Source: Cunninghamella blakesleeana (taxonomy: Eukaryota > Mucoromycota > Mucoromycetes > Mucorales > Cunninghamellaceae). Taken from it: 64,000 nt of DNA. Below the pieces are notes generated by a model. It was not told the origin of the DNA, searched no databases, and saw nothing but the letters and a program-made list of their open reading frames with translations. Below, piece by piece: positions 15,701-28,409 of the stretch; position 1 is the first letter of the stretch; every line of letters starts with the position of its first letter. A program made the translations under genes and the position numbers. The DNA is taken from the NCBI GenBank assembly GCA_017871115.1, contig JAFCIZ010000002.1, positions 4,040,670-4,104,669 of the forward strand. The letters run 5' to 3'.

Positions 15701-17009
15701 TTAAATAATAGTAGTAGCAGTATTTGTAGCAGTATTTGTAAAATGATTTTTTGGTGGAGAAATAGTGCTTTTTCGTAAACGATTACCCGTCCTACTAGTA
15801 ACCATAGAAGCTGCAGCAGTCATTAAGGCTTCTTCGTCTTCATCCGTTGGTACAGTATCAACACTAGAAGTAATACTACTATCAGAATCGGACTGTTTTC
15901 TTTGAAATGATATGGGGAAAGGGGAAGATATTTTAGTTGGCGAAATAAGCGAAGAATTGGTTGACGATGTTGTTGATAATATAGAATTATTCGAAATAAT
16001 ACTATTTCTATCATTAAATCTAACATTTTTACAACTATTTGATCGATTAGGTGGAGAAATAGGCTTCATATCTTCATCTAGGAAGTCGGCTTTTAAATTT
16101 TTTAACGTATTTCTTATTGTTATGGGATCATCACACACCATATCATTTAGTATAGGATCACATTCATCTATCTTTTTTCTACCATCTATATCACTTTCAT
16201 CTACTATTGACGAAGGTGACCTTGATAGTTTATCGTTTATATAAAGTTTGGATGGGTTAGTAGAAGAAGAATTTGTTGAAAATGTTGAAAATGACGACGA
16301 CCTATTTAATGTTGGTTTGAATATATCACTATTATCATCAAGCTTTCCAGGATATACTGGTGATCCGATACTTGGTATAGGTTTAGTACTTTTAAACTTT
16401 TTTTTTTCGTTTTTTTTCTTTTTTGGTTCTATATATTAATAATGGAGGTTAACAATAATGCCAGTAAATATCAAAAATGTTAATAAATATTCAATTACCA
16501 TTTTCTATATTCGACCATTCTGGATCTACAGCTGCTCTTAGCAAGTCTTTCACTAAAGGTAGTAATTCAATTGACTTTAAAAAAAAATAATTTAGTGATA
16601 CTGCATTTACTATTTTGTCATTTTTGTATTACCTTCCAACTATAATCTGATAATGAAAGCAAATCTCGTACCTATAATTTAAATAGGTATATTATAAGCA
16701 TGAAGTATAAAAAAATCGATGTAGACAAATAAAAATTACAAGCTTACAGTGTAAATTCTATTTTTATTTAGTATCTCAAGATCACCATTAATTTGCTCTT
16801 GTGTCCATGACCTTTCCAGACCGATTCTTCTTAACAATACTGAAACACGCTATAGGTTTTTAACATTACACAAAAAAATATATATAATTAATATCTATTT
16901 TTTCTCAGTCTTTTGATTATTTTGATATTAGTATTATTAGTAGAAGTAGTGGTGATATTTTTACCATTGTTGAAGGAAGTAGTATTGGATTATGTTTATC
17001 GATTGTCAT
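15701..17009 (-). CDS. Unknown protein: conserved-looking helical N-terminus plus Ser-rich tail
   Basis: Five exons: 16965-17009, 16748-16849, 16633-16671, 16499-16574, 15701-16428, giving 329 residues; each join keeps frame and uses GT-AG. The first 87 residues look like a folded helical domain: MRVSVLLRRIGLERSWTQEQ, NRIYTVRDLLSLSDYSWK, then SIELLPLVKDLLRAAVDPEW. The splitting of such a short domain over four exons also argues it is real. The remaining two thirds start with a lysine run (PKKKKNEKKK) and continue with Ser/Thr/Asn low complexity, SPT and SPP sites, and a C-terminal TSRTGNRLRKSTISPPK. I do not recognise the family. Phosphorylated, disordered and nuclear are guesses from composition. 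The N-terminal exons are too small to be seen as open frames alone. Confidence 0.75.
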
Positions 17010-18007
17010 ATCTTATTTTTACATTTAAAAAAATATTAATCAAGAAAAAAATTTGGAAAAAAATTTTTTAGCGCCTTGTCTTAAAGAAAATCAATAACAA
17101 TTAACAATTACCAGTTTTTATACTTAACGAAGAAGGTTTTGAATGATCGAGAATAGGCGTAGAATTTGATCTTTGAATCATTTTAGTGATCTTTTTAATT
17201 TTTATTTTATTTTATTTTATTTTTTAAAAAAGTACAAATATAGGTAAATATGGTAAATATATTAATATAATAATACAATAACAAGAAGAAAAAGAAGAAA
17301 GAAGAGAAAAAAAAAGAAAAAGTAAGCACTTTTTTGAATTAAATGACCATTACTTTTTTCATCGGTTTTTAAAAGTCCGATATATTTTTCATGTACAACA
17401 TGGTTTTATTTTTCTAAAAATTCTTTTAACTTTATTATTGTATTTATTTCAACTTATTACTGCCACAGTTAGTATTATTGCTTTTATTATTAATAATATT
17501 GGAAAATACCATTTTAATTATACCGATAATAGACAAATAATAAAAAAAATAGTACCAATATTTTATAGCTATTCTACATTAAGTTAAAAAAGAAAAGTCA
17601 TGTGATATCACACGATCTCAACTTCACCCCTTTTATTTGTACTTTTTTTAGAACTCTTCTTTTGGTAAAAAAAAAAAAAGTAAAAAAAAAAAAAAACCAT
17701 GGGATAAGGTAGATCAGAATATCAAAATATATATTGAAACATAAATCCCAAATATATTCATTAAAAAACCGTGCACAAAAATAGAAAAATAGAAAAAGGT
17801 AAAAAGATAAACGATGATTATGTTTATTAATCCATTGAATAAGAATATTTAATATATACAGTTTAAATAAAAACTTAGTACAACAAATACATATTCATAT
17901 ATATATATATATATATATGAATATGTATTATTATTATTACCTTTATTATTATTATTACTATTTTGATTATATATTAATGATTTCATATAATATATTTGAA
18001 TATATAT
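17010..18007. other. Intergenic region with simple repeats
   Basis: It contains A-tracts at 17666-17698 and a (TA)n run at 17897-17918. I see no gene here. The Tyr-rich reading frame starting at 17917 is a product of the TTA/TA repeat. Confidence 0.5.
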
Positions 18008-18326
18008 TTATAACATGGCTTTTTGTTTATGGAGTATTTTGCCAAAATTTTGTATATCTTCTGATAATAATTTATCCACCTCCAATCCAGGAAAATGGCC
18101 ACCCTATAGTTATATCATACATTAATATTTATATATGGATATAGGTAATTTTTATGAACATAGGTTCAATTATCATTCATTTTAATATTATATAATCATA
18201 TTTACCGAAGCATGTTCTTTATAATGCAAGAGATTGGATGACGTTTCTATCCAATCCTTTGGAATCTAAAAATATTTTTTCCCCACATTTTTTAAAAAAA
18301 ATTAATACTATGACAGAATAATAATG

Positions 18327-18372
<46 letters not shown>

Positions 18373-19690
18373 GTAATATCATGAGCAAAACTACTAATAG
18401 CAGTAGGAATATTGACCCTAGGGTAAACAACTTTAAACATTTCATGATGGTGCAGACATTCATAGTAAATACGGATGGAGGAAGACATAGAATTAGTCAT
18501 CCAGTAAAGAGTAACTTGAGTTAAAAATTCGTCAACGGAAATACTAGGAGGAAATATAGATTTTTTTTCAATTTCTGGATTTTCATGAAAAGTCCATTCG
18601 TGATACTTTTCCAACATCCATGCCATCAAGCCTAATGGACTATCCGATAAGCTATAAGCTAAAGTATAAGGTCTTGTACCTTGAATAGCTCTATAGCCAC
18701 ATCCATAATAAAGCTCTGCGTTTGCAAATGTTAACCAATTTAATACTGTTTTATCTTTTCCATACATTCTATCAAATCCAATTAGTAAACTAATAAAGAA
18801 TTTAATGACTTTAACTGGGTGAAAAACTAAATTACGTGGTGTTGGTATAGGTGGTAACATAAAAGGTAAACTAGTATGAAAAGCTTTACAGTTTTTACTA
18901 TGATGGCTTGCTGTATATTTTCCAATAATTGCCCCCCAATCACCACCATGCCAAACTGTATTGAATAGAATAGAGGTTTATCAATACGTATATTATTGTA
19001 CATATATATATCCTCTTTTTTTTTTACCATATTTTGTATATCCTAATTTCACCATAAGTTCATTCATCATATAGGACATCTTTTCTACACCATAACCTTC
19101 CGATGTTGGTGGGTCAGAAAACCCAAAACCTGGTAAACTAGGTACAACTACATGAAAAGACTATTTGCATTGATTATTATTTCATTTCATTATTATTATT
19201 ATATATACATGATAAAAAAAAAAAAGATTTACTTGTTTTCCATTATCGCCATCGCGCAACACATTGATAACCTTATGGAATTCATAAAAAGTGGATGGCC
19301 AACCATGACATAATAAAATAGGAATAGCATTTTCGTGTTTTGAAGGTTCATGAATAAAATGTATTTTTAAACCATCAATTATGGTATGATAGTGGTGCCA
19401 TTGGTTTATTTCTTCTACAGCTTTACCAAAATCATATTCATTTTTCCATTTTTCTACAATAGGCTTCACTGCCCAGGTAGGTGCACCTATCGTAAATAAA
19501 TAAGCTATTTAATATACCAATTCCAGTAAAAAGCATTAGTATGTTATTACTCACCATATTCCCAACCAACATCAGTTTTTAACTCGTTAGGAAAAATAAG
19601 CTGGCTTAACTTTTCTTGTAATACATTTTTTTGTTCAATAGTTAAATCCGGGACAGTAAATGGAATAATGTCTTTGTTATTAAATGACAT
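18008..19690 (-). CDS. Epoxide hydrolase, alpha/beta-hydrolase with EHN domain
   Basis: Six exons: 19555-19690, 19233-19486, 19028-19160, 18369-18955, 18206-18265, 18008-18103; 421 residues with agreeing phases. Microsomal-type epoxide hydrolases turn epoxides into diols. The N-terminal EHN domain (IPFTVPDLTIEQKNVL, VKPIVEKWKNEYDF) is followed by HGWP at 106-109 (oxyanion hole), PGFGFSDPP, and HGGDWG with nucleophile Asp180. The last exon supplies GGHFPGLE with catalytic His393; without this small exon the enzyme would lack its base. The start MSFNNKDI is preferred; an upstream in-frame Met at 19771 would add a hydrophobic stretch that could be a membrane anchor. An uninterrupted A39 (sense) lies in intron 4, directly after the 5' splice site. 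Confidence 0.9.
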
Positions 19691-20284
19691 ATTTATAAAA
19701 TAAAGTAAAAAAAATAGAAAGAAATTCGAAATAAAATTAAAGCAACTGCATATTATAAAGGGTTGCGGCACGTGAATATGGTAAGGCAGGTTTTGTTGGG
19801 GTAATTGTCGTTACTATGAAGCATAACCTATTTATGTTCAAAATAAGTTTATGTCATATTAAAGTAATTATTTTTATGGGACATAGTTATTTATGTCCAA
19901 AATGTGTTTATGTCATACTAAGTTATCTTTAAAAAATATATATACATTTCCTATAAATAGCAAGGAAAAAGTCTACCACTGTGTATCATGATTTTAATTG
20001 GTAGGAAATATAAACACTGCTCTCCTTATTATCGTAAACTAAAGAATTTAATTATGTTCAATATATCTACTATTTCAGTCATCAAAGGCATTTATTATTG
20101 TAATTATGTTTAAAGAATAAGAGTGCAAAATTTAATATTAAATAATACAGATTTGTTTTTTTTTATTTCAACCCAAAATATTTTTCAAAATTTTACCATA
20201 AATAAGTAGCCATAATTTTTTTTTCTTTTTTTTTTTGTTTTTTGTTTTTGCTTTATTTTATTTTGTTTTGTTTTGTCTAATAAT
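19691..20284. other. Divergent intergenic region
   Basis: It holds the promoters of epoxide hydrolase (-) and acyl-CoA-binding protein (+). A sequence close to TTTATGTCATA(C/T)TAAAGT occurs twice, near 19850 and 19909, as an imperfect direct repeat of roughly 55-60 bases. T-rich tracts precede the + start. Confidence 0.5.
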
Positions 20285-20774
20285 ATGCCTTCTCCTGTAA
20301 ATAAGTTGCTATACATTTTTAATTTTTATTTTTTATTATTTTAATAAACATAACTATAAACAATTGTTACTCTATACATTCTAGGCCTTTGAACAAGCTG
20401 CAAAAGATGCCAAGAGTTTTACTAAATTGCCCGAAGATGAAGAACTATTAAAATTATATGGCCTTTATAAGCAGGCTACTCTAGGTGATAATACTACTGG
20501 TAATATATAATAATAATAATAGTAATAATAACGAGCAGAGTAAGTAGATTGATAATGACTGTTTATAATAAGATAAACCTTTACTCGATATGAGGGGCCG
20601 CTATAAATGGGATTCCTGGAAAGAACACGAAGGTATTGAATATATTACGTGATATCTAAATGAATATGTATGAACAGCAGTATTAATAATTAATTAAACA
20701 TAGGTATGCCTCAAGCTGAAGCAGAATTTCAGTATATCCAATTTGTAGAGGAATTAAAAAAAGCATATCAATAA
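20285..20774 (+). CDS. ACB1: Acyl-CoA-binding protein
   Basis: Small cytosolic carrier of long-chain acyl-CoA. Four exons: 20285-20296 (12 bases, coding MPSP), 20385-20499, 20573-20632, 20704-20774; 85 residues, the normal ACBP length. Features: FEQAAKDAKSFTKLP, LLKLYGLYKQATLGDN (YKQAT signature), then a DMRGRYKWDSWKEHEGM block with the binding-site Lys and Trp, and a C-terminal helix ending FVEELKKAYQ. The 12-base first exon is chosen because a Met at this place restores the usual N-terminus. Gene symbol follows yeast usage. Confidence 0.93.
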
Positions 20775-20920
20775 ATTTTGTATTTAATTTTAAAATAAAT
20801 ACTCTTTTAACCATATATTTGTTTTTGTTAATTCCGTTACTAAAGAATTTATATAAAATTTATCGTTTGTTTATTATTTCTATTATATTTTTCATTTTCT
20901 TTTTTTTTTAAAAAAATAAA

Positions 20921-21116
20921 AGCCCATATCGACGTCTCATTGCAAAAGAGTGTAAGGCAAAGGACATCAGTGATTCAATGAGGTAGCAAGCCAGAGCCCA
21001 TTGAATCAGGCGCAAAAAAATTAGAATAACAACAGTGGTGAGTACACCACATTATAGTTGTTAAACTATAAAGAACAGATACTACACTTGATCTTAGCCA
21101 AAAGGCCTGAGAGGAT
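20921..21116 (-). ncRNA. U2 spliceosomal snRNA
   Basis: On the minus strand the 5' part reads ATCCTCTCAGGCCTTTTGG then CTAAGATCAAGTGTAGTATC, nearly identical to U2 stem I and the branch-point recognition region. GTAGTA, which pairs with the intron branch site, is at 21080-21085. An Sm site (AATTTTTTTG) is at 21013-21022. It is followed by a perfect 10-bp hairpin stem (TGATTCAATG / CATTGAATCA), and then a second hairpin closed by GATGTC / GACGTC, matching U2 stems III and IV. The 3' end is approximate. The gene sits between ACBP and the PQ-loop gene. Confidence 0.95.
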
Positions 21117-21347
21117 AAGGAACATAAAAATTTGCAAACTTTTGGAGCCTTTTTATAGTTTTTAGGAACTACTGCGGAAGTTTAACTAGGTGACCATTAT
21201 GTTCCCGAGTCAAAAAAAAAAAAAGAGCCAATTAAAAGAAAAGGTTAAAAAAGAAATGACTGCAACTGAGATATTTTTTTTTCTCTTCTGCATTTACATT
21301 ATATTTATATTCATATTTATATGCTATACACAAACATCTTGATATCA

Positions 21348-21838
21348 ATGGATTATACTAATATACCTCAGTGTAATCCACATCATGATCCTTCTTCTTT
21401 ATTTATAAGTATCTTTTTATGTATTGGTTTAGTTATTTCCTATCTTCCTCAAGTAATTTTTTTTTAAAAAAAATATACATATATAATATATACACTTATA
21501 ACTTAAATTAATATGTCCCAATTATTTAAAGCATTATAGAATTATTGCTAATAAAACAAGCGAAGGTTTTAGCTCATGGTTCTTATTATTAGGCGTTGTT
21601 TCTTCAACTTCGAGTTTTCTAAACATCATTCTATTACAATGGCAAGCTATCTTATGCTGTCATTCATTGGTATAATAAAATAACAATAATAATATGACGT
21701 TTAATAGTAGAATATAAATAATAATAATATATATCTATCTAGTCAACTGGTTCATGTCTTGAAAGTTTAATGGGTATATTTCAAATTGGATTACAATGGG
21801 CCATGTTTTCTTTAGTGTATATAAAATAATATAACGAG

Positions 21839-21871
<33 letters not shown>

Positions 21872-22570
21872 GAAAACACTAATAATTTTATGATATTTCA
21901 TATTTATTTTATAGATTCATATTATACTTAATCTATTTTCCTGAAGATCGTAAGCGTAAAGTTCATCGACCTAATGCACTACACTTAGAATTACCTTCTA
22001 CTTTAACATCAACTATATCAGAAGAATGGAAAATATCTTTAGTAATTGCAGCATTATGCATTGGTCATTTAGCTTTATCCTTTTTAATTTCCGTTGTTTT
22101 ACTTATTTGGAAAGGTGGTCCCGAGCAATCTCATGCAACCAATTTATGGGCAGGGTTTTTAGGTGTTTTTAGTATGATACTAGCTGCTATGCAATACTTT
22201 CCTCAAATTTATAAAACCTGGAAAAGAAAATCTGTTGGAGCACTTAGTATCCCAATGATGATGTTACAAACACCTGGTTAGAATATATAAAAGATAAATA
22301 ATTCCCAATATATTTATTTATATATTTATATACATGTGTTTATTTATTTAATTATTTGAAACAGGGACGGCTTTATTTGTTTATTCTTTAATTGTTAGAC
22401 CGGGTACTAATTGGACAGCATGGATTACTTATTTAGTTACTGGCGTTTTACAAGGTACACTACTCACATTATGTATTATATGGCATTTTAGAAACAAGCG
22501 TTTAGGTGTTAGCGATTTGGATGGATCCTCTAACGAGCGTACTCGATTATTAGATCATAATGATCATTAA
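21348..22570 (+). CDS. PQ-loop repeat membrane protein
   Basis: Five exons: 21348-21452, 21532-21669, 21743-21816, 21915-22276, 22365-22570; 294 residues. Seven-helix PQ-loop family, which includes vacuolar or lysosomal amino-acid exporters and SWEET relatives. Two PQ motifs are visible: SYLPQHYRIIANKTSEGFSS near the N-terminus and QYFPQIYKTWKRKSVGALSI in the second half. Hydrophobic segments lie between and after them. The loop between the halves is hydrophilic (PEDRKRKVHRPN) and the C-terminal tail is charged. Many fungal members sit in the vacuole membrane; substrate cannot be inferred. Confidence 0.9.
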
Positions 22571-22945
22571 GTAAAATAGGTCAATAAAGTATTTGTATTT
22601 ATAAAATCTATGTTGCTAGAATAGATCATAGTTAACATTGGAGAATAAACAATTATTAAATAAAAATGTATAACCAAGAGTTGAAAGGAAATTCATTACG
22701 TAACGGATCATTCCAACACAACAATCGTCTTTTAAATTTAAGTACATCCTAAAAAGTTACAGTTTTTTGTGGATACATATATATATACGTGCATATTAAA
22801 TACTTATAAACACAAAAACTTTTTTAAAAAGGTACATAACATTGATATAAAATTACTACAAATTTATTTCACTTAATAAAACTAAAAATTAAAAAGAAAA
22901 GACTGCCTATACATACTATAAAACGATATGATATAATCTATAATT
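22571..22945. other. Convergent 3' intergenic region
   Basis: It lies between the stops of the PQ-loop gene and the monooxygenase. It is AT-rich with AATAAA-like motifs, and no gene is seen. Confidence 0.5.
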
Positions 22946-25000
22946 TTAACTATCTACACATATATTTTTCATATACTGTTGGGCTAATTGAACCATATTA
23001 TCACCTGAACAAATTGTGCCTATATAGTCGTCAGGTCGAATAATAAACATAAGTGGGGAATTGCTATTATTATCAAATTTAAAATCCCGGTGGCACCTCG
23101 CTTGATTTAATTTATCGATGTAAAGATATTCCAATAATATATCACTTTCTTCTTTCAATTGCTCGTTCCATTTTAATTTTATATCATCATTCATAACAGC
23201 TGTTACTACAGTAAAATTGATATCACACAACCCCTTGTTTGCTTTGTACCATTGATGCACTTTGACTATATTTCGTATAGTTTCTTCAGGGTGATGTAGT
23301 AATAAGTCATTAACCAACACCAAGACCGTAAACGATAACCAAGATGATCCATCAAAAAGCCTTACCTTTTTTCCAGTAGTTACTTTGAACACTTTAGCAT
23401 TTGGAGCCCGTTGCCCTATTAACTTGAATTTATTTGTTGAGTCATTTTCTTGCCATATTAACAAATTATCGTTAGGATTATCTAACGGACGAGGATAATA
23501 GATACCAAAACCTGATGTAAATAGCCTATTCTGTTCTACTACTTGACAATATAATTCAGACTCATGGCTTGCTGCCGTTTTAGCGGCTACTTTGTCAATG
23601 TGAATAACATGCTTCGCTACTGGGCGTCGTTCATATGTATAAGTTTTTAATATATCATGCTTTAAAACACCTTTTTCCACTAGCGTTAACTTCCATACCT
23701 ATATATAATTCAAAAATAAGTAAATTTAGTAAATGCTTATTTCACTGAATATTTGAAAAGTTTATATCGATTTACCAAATTAAATACATCACCGAACCCA
23801 GTATTAACCCCTTGACCTAAAGTTGGACTTTGACAATGAGCAGCATCACCTAATAAAAATACTCTCTGGTTCATACCATCATAAGTACTAGCTAATCGTT
23901 GACCAACTATATACGTAGACCAATATAATGTACCAAGAAATTCTATTCGATAAGGCATTAAAGCACGTTTTGCTTCGCGTTGAATATCTTCTATTTGTAT
24001 GTTGTTACGATTGTGTTGTTCTTTTCTTAATTGGTTCTCATTTTCATTAAAATGAACAAATATACGAGTTAATCCATTTTCACGGGGGAAAAGACTTATT
24101 GTTTTACAATGATCTCCTTGAATCAAGCTTAAATAAAATTTAAAAAATGTACATATATATACAAATATATATATTAATTCAAATATCCTTTTTTACATTA
24201 TATATATACATACATACATATATATATATATATATCTTACCACACATCATTTTTTCCTGGGAAATTAGTTCTAATTAAAGCATCCATAACACCACCAGTT
24301 ATTTCACTTGTATCACCTTCATATATGATGTTTAGCTGTTCACGAATACTACCATGGGTACCATCACAACCAAAAATATATTTGCATTTTACTTCTTCAG
24401 TTGAGTTACCTTGTAAATGGTGAATAGTGGCAACTAAAGGGTATTCACCTTCAGTCTCTTTTATATTTGTAATAGTACATGGCCTTTCTACCTGAACGTC
24501 AAATTGACTAAGATAGCTTTGTAAACTTGATTCCGTAATATGCTGACCACAACATAATAGAAAAGGATATTTAGAATCCACTTCTTCAGGTACAAAAGGA
24601 GTTGACTGTATTAATTTATTATTATTAAAAGCATTGATTTTTTCTACTTGAACACCTGTTTTCAACAACTCTTTCTGGACACCAGCTTTTTCAAGCAACT
24701 CTAATGTGCGTCCATGAATCCAATCACCTCGGCCCCAGTGATTTGGCTCAAATTCAATATCTATGTTATCATAATAATTATTGTCATTATTATTACTACT
24801 TCTTTTATTATTAATTTCACTATATGATTATTTATTTGTTTCTGCATATTATTACCAAGTATACGAACGCTTAGTTTTGCTTGGGAAAGTAAACAAGCGC
24901 AAAGAAGTCCCACAGGACCAGAACCATTAATTATTACATCTACTTGTGAAGGAGGAGGGGAAGGTAATTCAGTATTAGATGCTTTATTATTAGGAGGCAT
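22946..25000 (-). CDS. FAD-dependent aromatic monooxygenase (phenol hydroxylase-like)
   Basis: Four exons: 24856-25000, 24241-24760, 23776-24127, 22946-23698; 589 residues. Flavoprotein hydroxylase of the phenol 2-monooxygenase group, which adds one oxygen to an aromatic ring using NAD(P)H. The FAD-binding GSGPVG is at residues 26-31. GRGDWIHGRTLELLEKAG follows the first intron, then a FGCDGTHGSIREQL (DG motif) block, and LLGDAAHCQSPTLGQGVN with the GD motif that binds the FAD ribityl. The C-terminal part (from about 340) has a thioredoxin-like fold typical of phenol hydroxylases: RAPNAKVFK, RLFDGSSWLSFTVLVL and IIRPDDYIG at the end. The start is the first Met, and the N-terminal tail is Pro/Ser-rich. 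Substrate is unknown. Confidence 0.9.
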
Positions 25001-25224
25001 TATTTTATTGTTATTTAAGAAAGAAACAAAATATAAAAAAGAGTAATAAATGCTTTATATATGTACTAATTTTGATCGTACGTTGTAAACCGGAGTTAAT
25101 ATAAAAAAATGAGCTGATCTTTTTTAAAATTTCAGGCACGAATTGCTAATATTAGATTTATTTTTGTTTATTTAAAATTAATTAATAATAACTATGGTAC
25201 GATTTAATGTAAAATAATAGCAAC

Positions 25225-26307
25225 TTAAGCTGTATTAGAAGTAATTAGTAATTTTGGTAGCATAGAGTGATTATCAATTGAAGTATTAGTAGTGGCAAGC
25301 TGATTTATAGCTATTTCAATACCAAGGAAAAAAATACGCCAGATTCGAAAAATAAACAAAATGCATTTTCCAGTTATAGAATGACAACTATAATAATTAT
25401 TGATATTGTTGTGATGATGCTCAAGTTGTTGGCAACCTGTAGTTGCTATTAATTCATTAGGATTTTTTTTATTAGTAAATGATTCAACTAATTCCGATAC
25501 TACATAGGCTGTCTCTATAAGCCTTTTTGATATAAAAATAAAACTATATTGAATTTTTTGTATCCATGAGCTCCCTTCCGTTTGATGATTTTGTATATTT
25601 GATTGAATTTTATCTTTATGGCTATCAAATAAAGTAGTTGAAGCTGGGTAATTATGCAAAGATATATTTCCCTTCGATTGATACCAACTGATAAGATCAG
25701 AAGTTTTAAGTGGTTGATCACTGTCATAATGTACTAAAGCATCATCATCATCATCATCAGCTTCATTTCCATCAACAGTACCAAGTATAGAAGAATTATC
25801 TGCAGTCATCCAAGTGTTTTCATCCATAAATATATTATTCTCTTGATTATCATGTTTAATTGCTGACATAATAATGCTTGAAGTTGTATTAAAAATATCC
25901 TCTTCATCATCATCTATTTCCTCTTCTTTACTTTCCATATCAATTAATTCCATTTCACTTTGGTATAATCCAGACCGAGAAGGTAAGAGAGGTGGCGGGG
26001 TAAACATAAAATTGTCCATTGATAAAATAACGCATGGTTTAATATCACTAAACCCTAATAAAACTTTTTGTGATTTATTAAACATACTATGCAAATACCA
26101 ATTTTCTAAAAAGGTATAAATTTGAATTTTCTTGGTTTTATTTCTTTTATTCATATGCTCTTGTTGCTTATCAATTTCTGCTGGTACTGTTTCATTTTGC
26201 ATCGTTAATTTAAGACAAGTTGAAGTAAATGTTCTGCTCGCCCATTGATATTGTACTATTCGTTCATCCTCCATTGTCCAGTTTTTATTCTTTAATTTAT
26301 TTGCCAT
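25225..26307 (-). CDS. Unknown acidic protein with hydrophobic C-terminal segment
   Basis: Single open frame of 360 residues with no intron needed. The N-terminal third has an aromatic cluster (TFLENWYLHSMFNKSQKV, then PCVILSMDNFMF). The middle is acidic with EEEIDDDEED and a run of six Asp. The C-terminal part contains IQYSFIFISKRLIETAYVVS and a stretch CILFIFRIWRIFFLGIEIAI that could be a membrane helix. Length, acidic bias and lack of stops make a real gene likely. I recognise no domain; a membrane-anchored or peripheral protein is only a guess. Its 5' end faces a long gene-poor region. Confidence 0.65.
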   Translation of the reverse strand: MANKLKNKNWTMEDERIVQYQWASRTFTSTCLKLTMQNETVPAEIDKQQEHMNKRNKTKKIQIYTFLENWYLHSMFNKSQKVLLGFSDIKPCVILSMDNFMFTPPPLLPSRSGLYQSEMELIDMESKEEEIDDDEEDIFNTTSSIIMSAIKHDNQENNIFMDENTWMTADNSSILGTVDGNEADDDDDDALVHYDSDQPLKTSDLISWYQSKGNISLHNYPASTTLFDSHKDKIQSNIQNHQTEGSSWIQKIQYSFIFISKRLIETAYVVSELVESFTNKKNPNELIATTGCQQLEHHHNNINNYYSCHSITGKCILFIFRIWRIFFLGIEIAINQLATTNTSIDNHSMLPKLLITSNTA

Positions 26308-28400
26308 TAATATTTTTAAAAGTATATATTGTTATTATAGAGAAAAAAAGATAAAAAAATAAAAAAAATAAAAATAAAAACTATAAATATAAAAATCATA
26401 TATGAGAAAATCTTTTTGAAGAAGGGTTACCATATTAATAAAAACAGGTAACAATAACTTCACGTGAAAATTGCTATCCCCAATTAAAGCTTGCCCAAAG
26501 CTTTATACTTAATATTTTATAAATAACAAGAGTTCTCAGGAAATTTTCTTTTCCAATAAAAGGGACAAATAAAGTAAAACATAAATAGATGTTATTGGAC
26601 GATATTTATATTTTTAAACTAAAATTGGGCACAAATCAACGATTTATCATTTAAAAAATTAACAAAAAAAAGCATAACTTTTGATTATCTATTTTATCAT
26701 ATCCTTAGTTTTAGTTTTCCGAGTGTATGAATATAGTTGAAAAAAGCACCCTTCTTCCTTTTTCATTCTGGCTTGGATAAATTTTTTATAGTAATGGAGC
26801 ATTTCTGTGCCAAGTTATTGTAGTGATAAAATCGCAAATTTATGATTTACTTGTTGCTTTTAGTAAATTTACTTGCATGATTTTGTCACTAGTCGCATGA
26901 TTTTACCACTTGTTTTTTACATTATCGAAAAAAAAGAGGTGCTGTTTTGTAACAAAATACCTACTTTTAATTAGCATTTATTTTTTATTTTTTATTTTAA
27001 AAAGTAATTAATAAAGGCTGAATGCAAAAATAAAGAAATAAAATATAAAAAGCATAATGATAAAATAATGATAACTCTGAGCTATCACTTTACTTTTATT
27101 TTCATTATTGTTATTATTAGTGATGATATTAATAGTGATAATTTGATCTTGATAATTACAGGAATAAGCACACCCCACAGTAACCGAATTGGTATCGTAT
27201 ACTCTAATGGTTAGTATCTTATACTTTAATATGACAAATTATTTAATTTTATATGCTTAATGCTATCGCATTATTTTAGAATTTTAATTATTAGATGTGT
27301 TTGATCCTTATATATTGAACAAGAGAACCATTTTAATTGTTGGTCTTGTTATTCTGCATGTATTTTATTAAATGTTTACTTTTAAAATGAAGGGTAAATA
27401 ATAAACTCCTTTATCTAATTATGCGAAGATTCAATAAAATTGTTTGTCAATATTAATACCGTTAAATTATTGTTGAAGGACTTCACATTTTCATTTCTTT
27501 CCTTATTTGGTCTTTCAAACCCAAAACAGTGAAATAATTTAGTTCACGTTCAATATTCATCATAAACTACAAAAATTATATTACAAAAAATCAACATTAA
27601 TAGTATGAAGATTACGTCAAATATCATTCAGCTTTTCGTCTTTTTATTTTTCCATTTCAGCTCTATCCTCATCACTTAAATAAGCTTTTTCGTTTGAACT
27701 ACATAAAACGTATAAAATAATAATGTTACATTGGACGAGTATAGATACACTAATATTTAATCAGGGAATATTACATTCAATAACCATTTGTATAGTATTT
27801 GTATTTTTATTATTTTTTTAAAATATAACTATTGTGCTACTGGGATAGCACCTTGATCATTGTAAAAATATATGCGACAAGGACACTATGGTCAGTTTCA
27901 GTATCTTTGATTACTAAAGAATATACGATAAAACGGTTACTAAGGTTTATATTATATATAGCATTCATAAATAATGAATTAATGTGATTCATTCATATTT
28001 TTTGATTAGAGCATTGTGATCCTTTTGTAAATAATGAATAACCATTTGAGTATAACTAAAGATTGCTGTTAAAAATTAAATAGTCATTATTAGTGATCTT
28101 TCTAATCATATATTAAATGATTTTAATTTGCTATATTTTTATAAAGACGATCTTTAACTAATTTTATGTAATTCAATGCTATATTTAAACTTTTAAATAT
28201 ATTCTTTTTAATGGCTGTTACTTTTTTAAGAATATAACAATTATCATTGTTTTTTATTTTTTGTTATTACACTTCTAAAAATTTTATACGTATTTTCATA
28301 ATAGATTGGATGATATAAATTTCTTTTTTTGTCCGTTTGCTTCAAAACAGATAATTCAATTTGAAGTTTTAATATAAATTTTTTATTGATTCTTTATATT
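26308..28400. other. Gene-poor AT-rich region, probably old transposon debris
   Basis: No intact gene is seen across about 2 kb. On the minus strand near 27655-27700 a short frame reads like YLSDEDRAEMEK, which might belong to the transposase relic just to the right. The rest is AT-rich without structure I can name. Confidence 0.4.
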
Positions 28401-28409
28401 TATCATCTA

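Noticed and set aside
17917..18144. 75-residue Tyr-rich frame
   Set aside because: Encoded by TTA/TA repeats, and its right half overlaps the last exon and intron of the epoxide hydrolase on the other strand.
18219..18860. A 213-residue frame of the epoxide hydrolase with a polylysine run
   Set aside because: The lysines come from intron A39 read through. Proper splicing removes it and brings in the catalytic His exon.
25874..26119. Plus-strand serine-rich frame
   Set aside because: Opposite strand of the Asp/Glu-rich part of the 360-residue protein.
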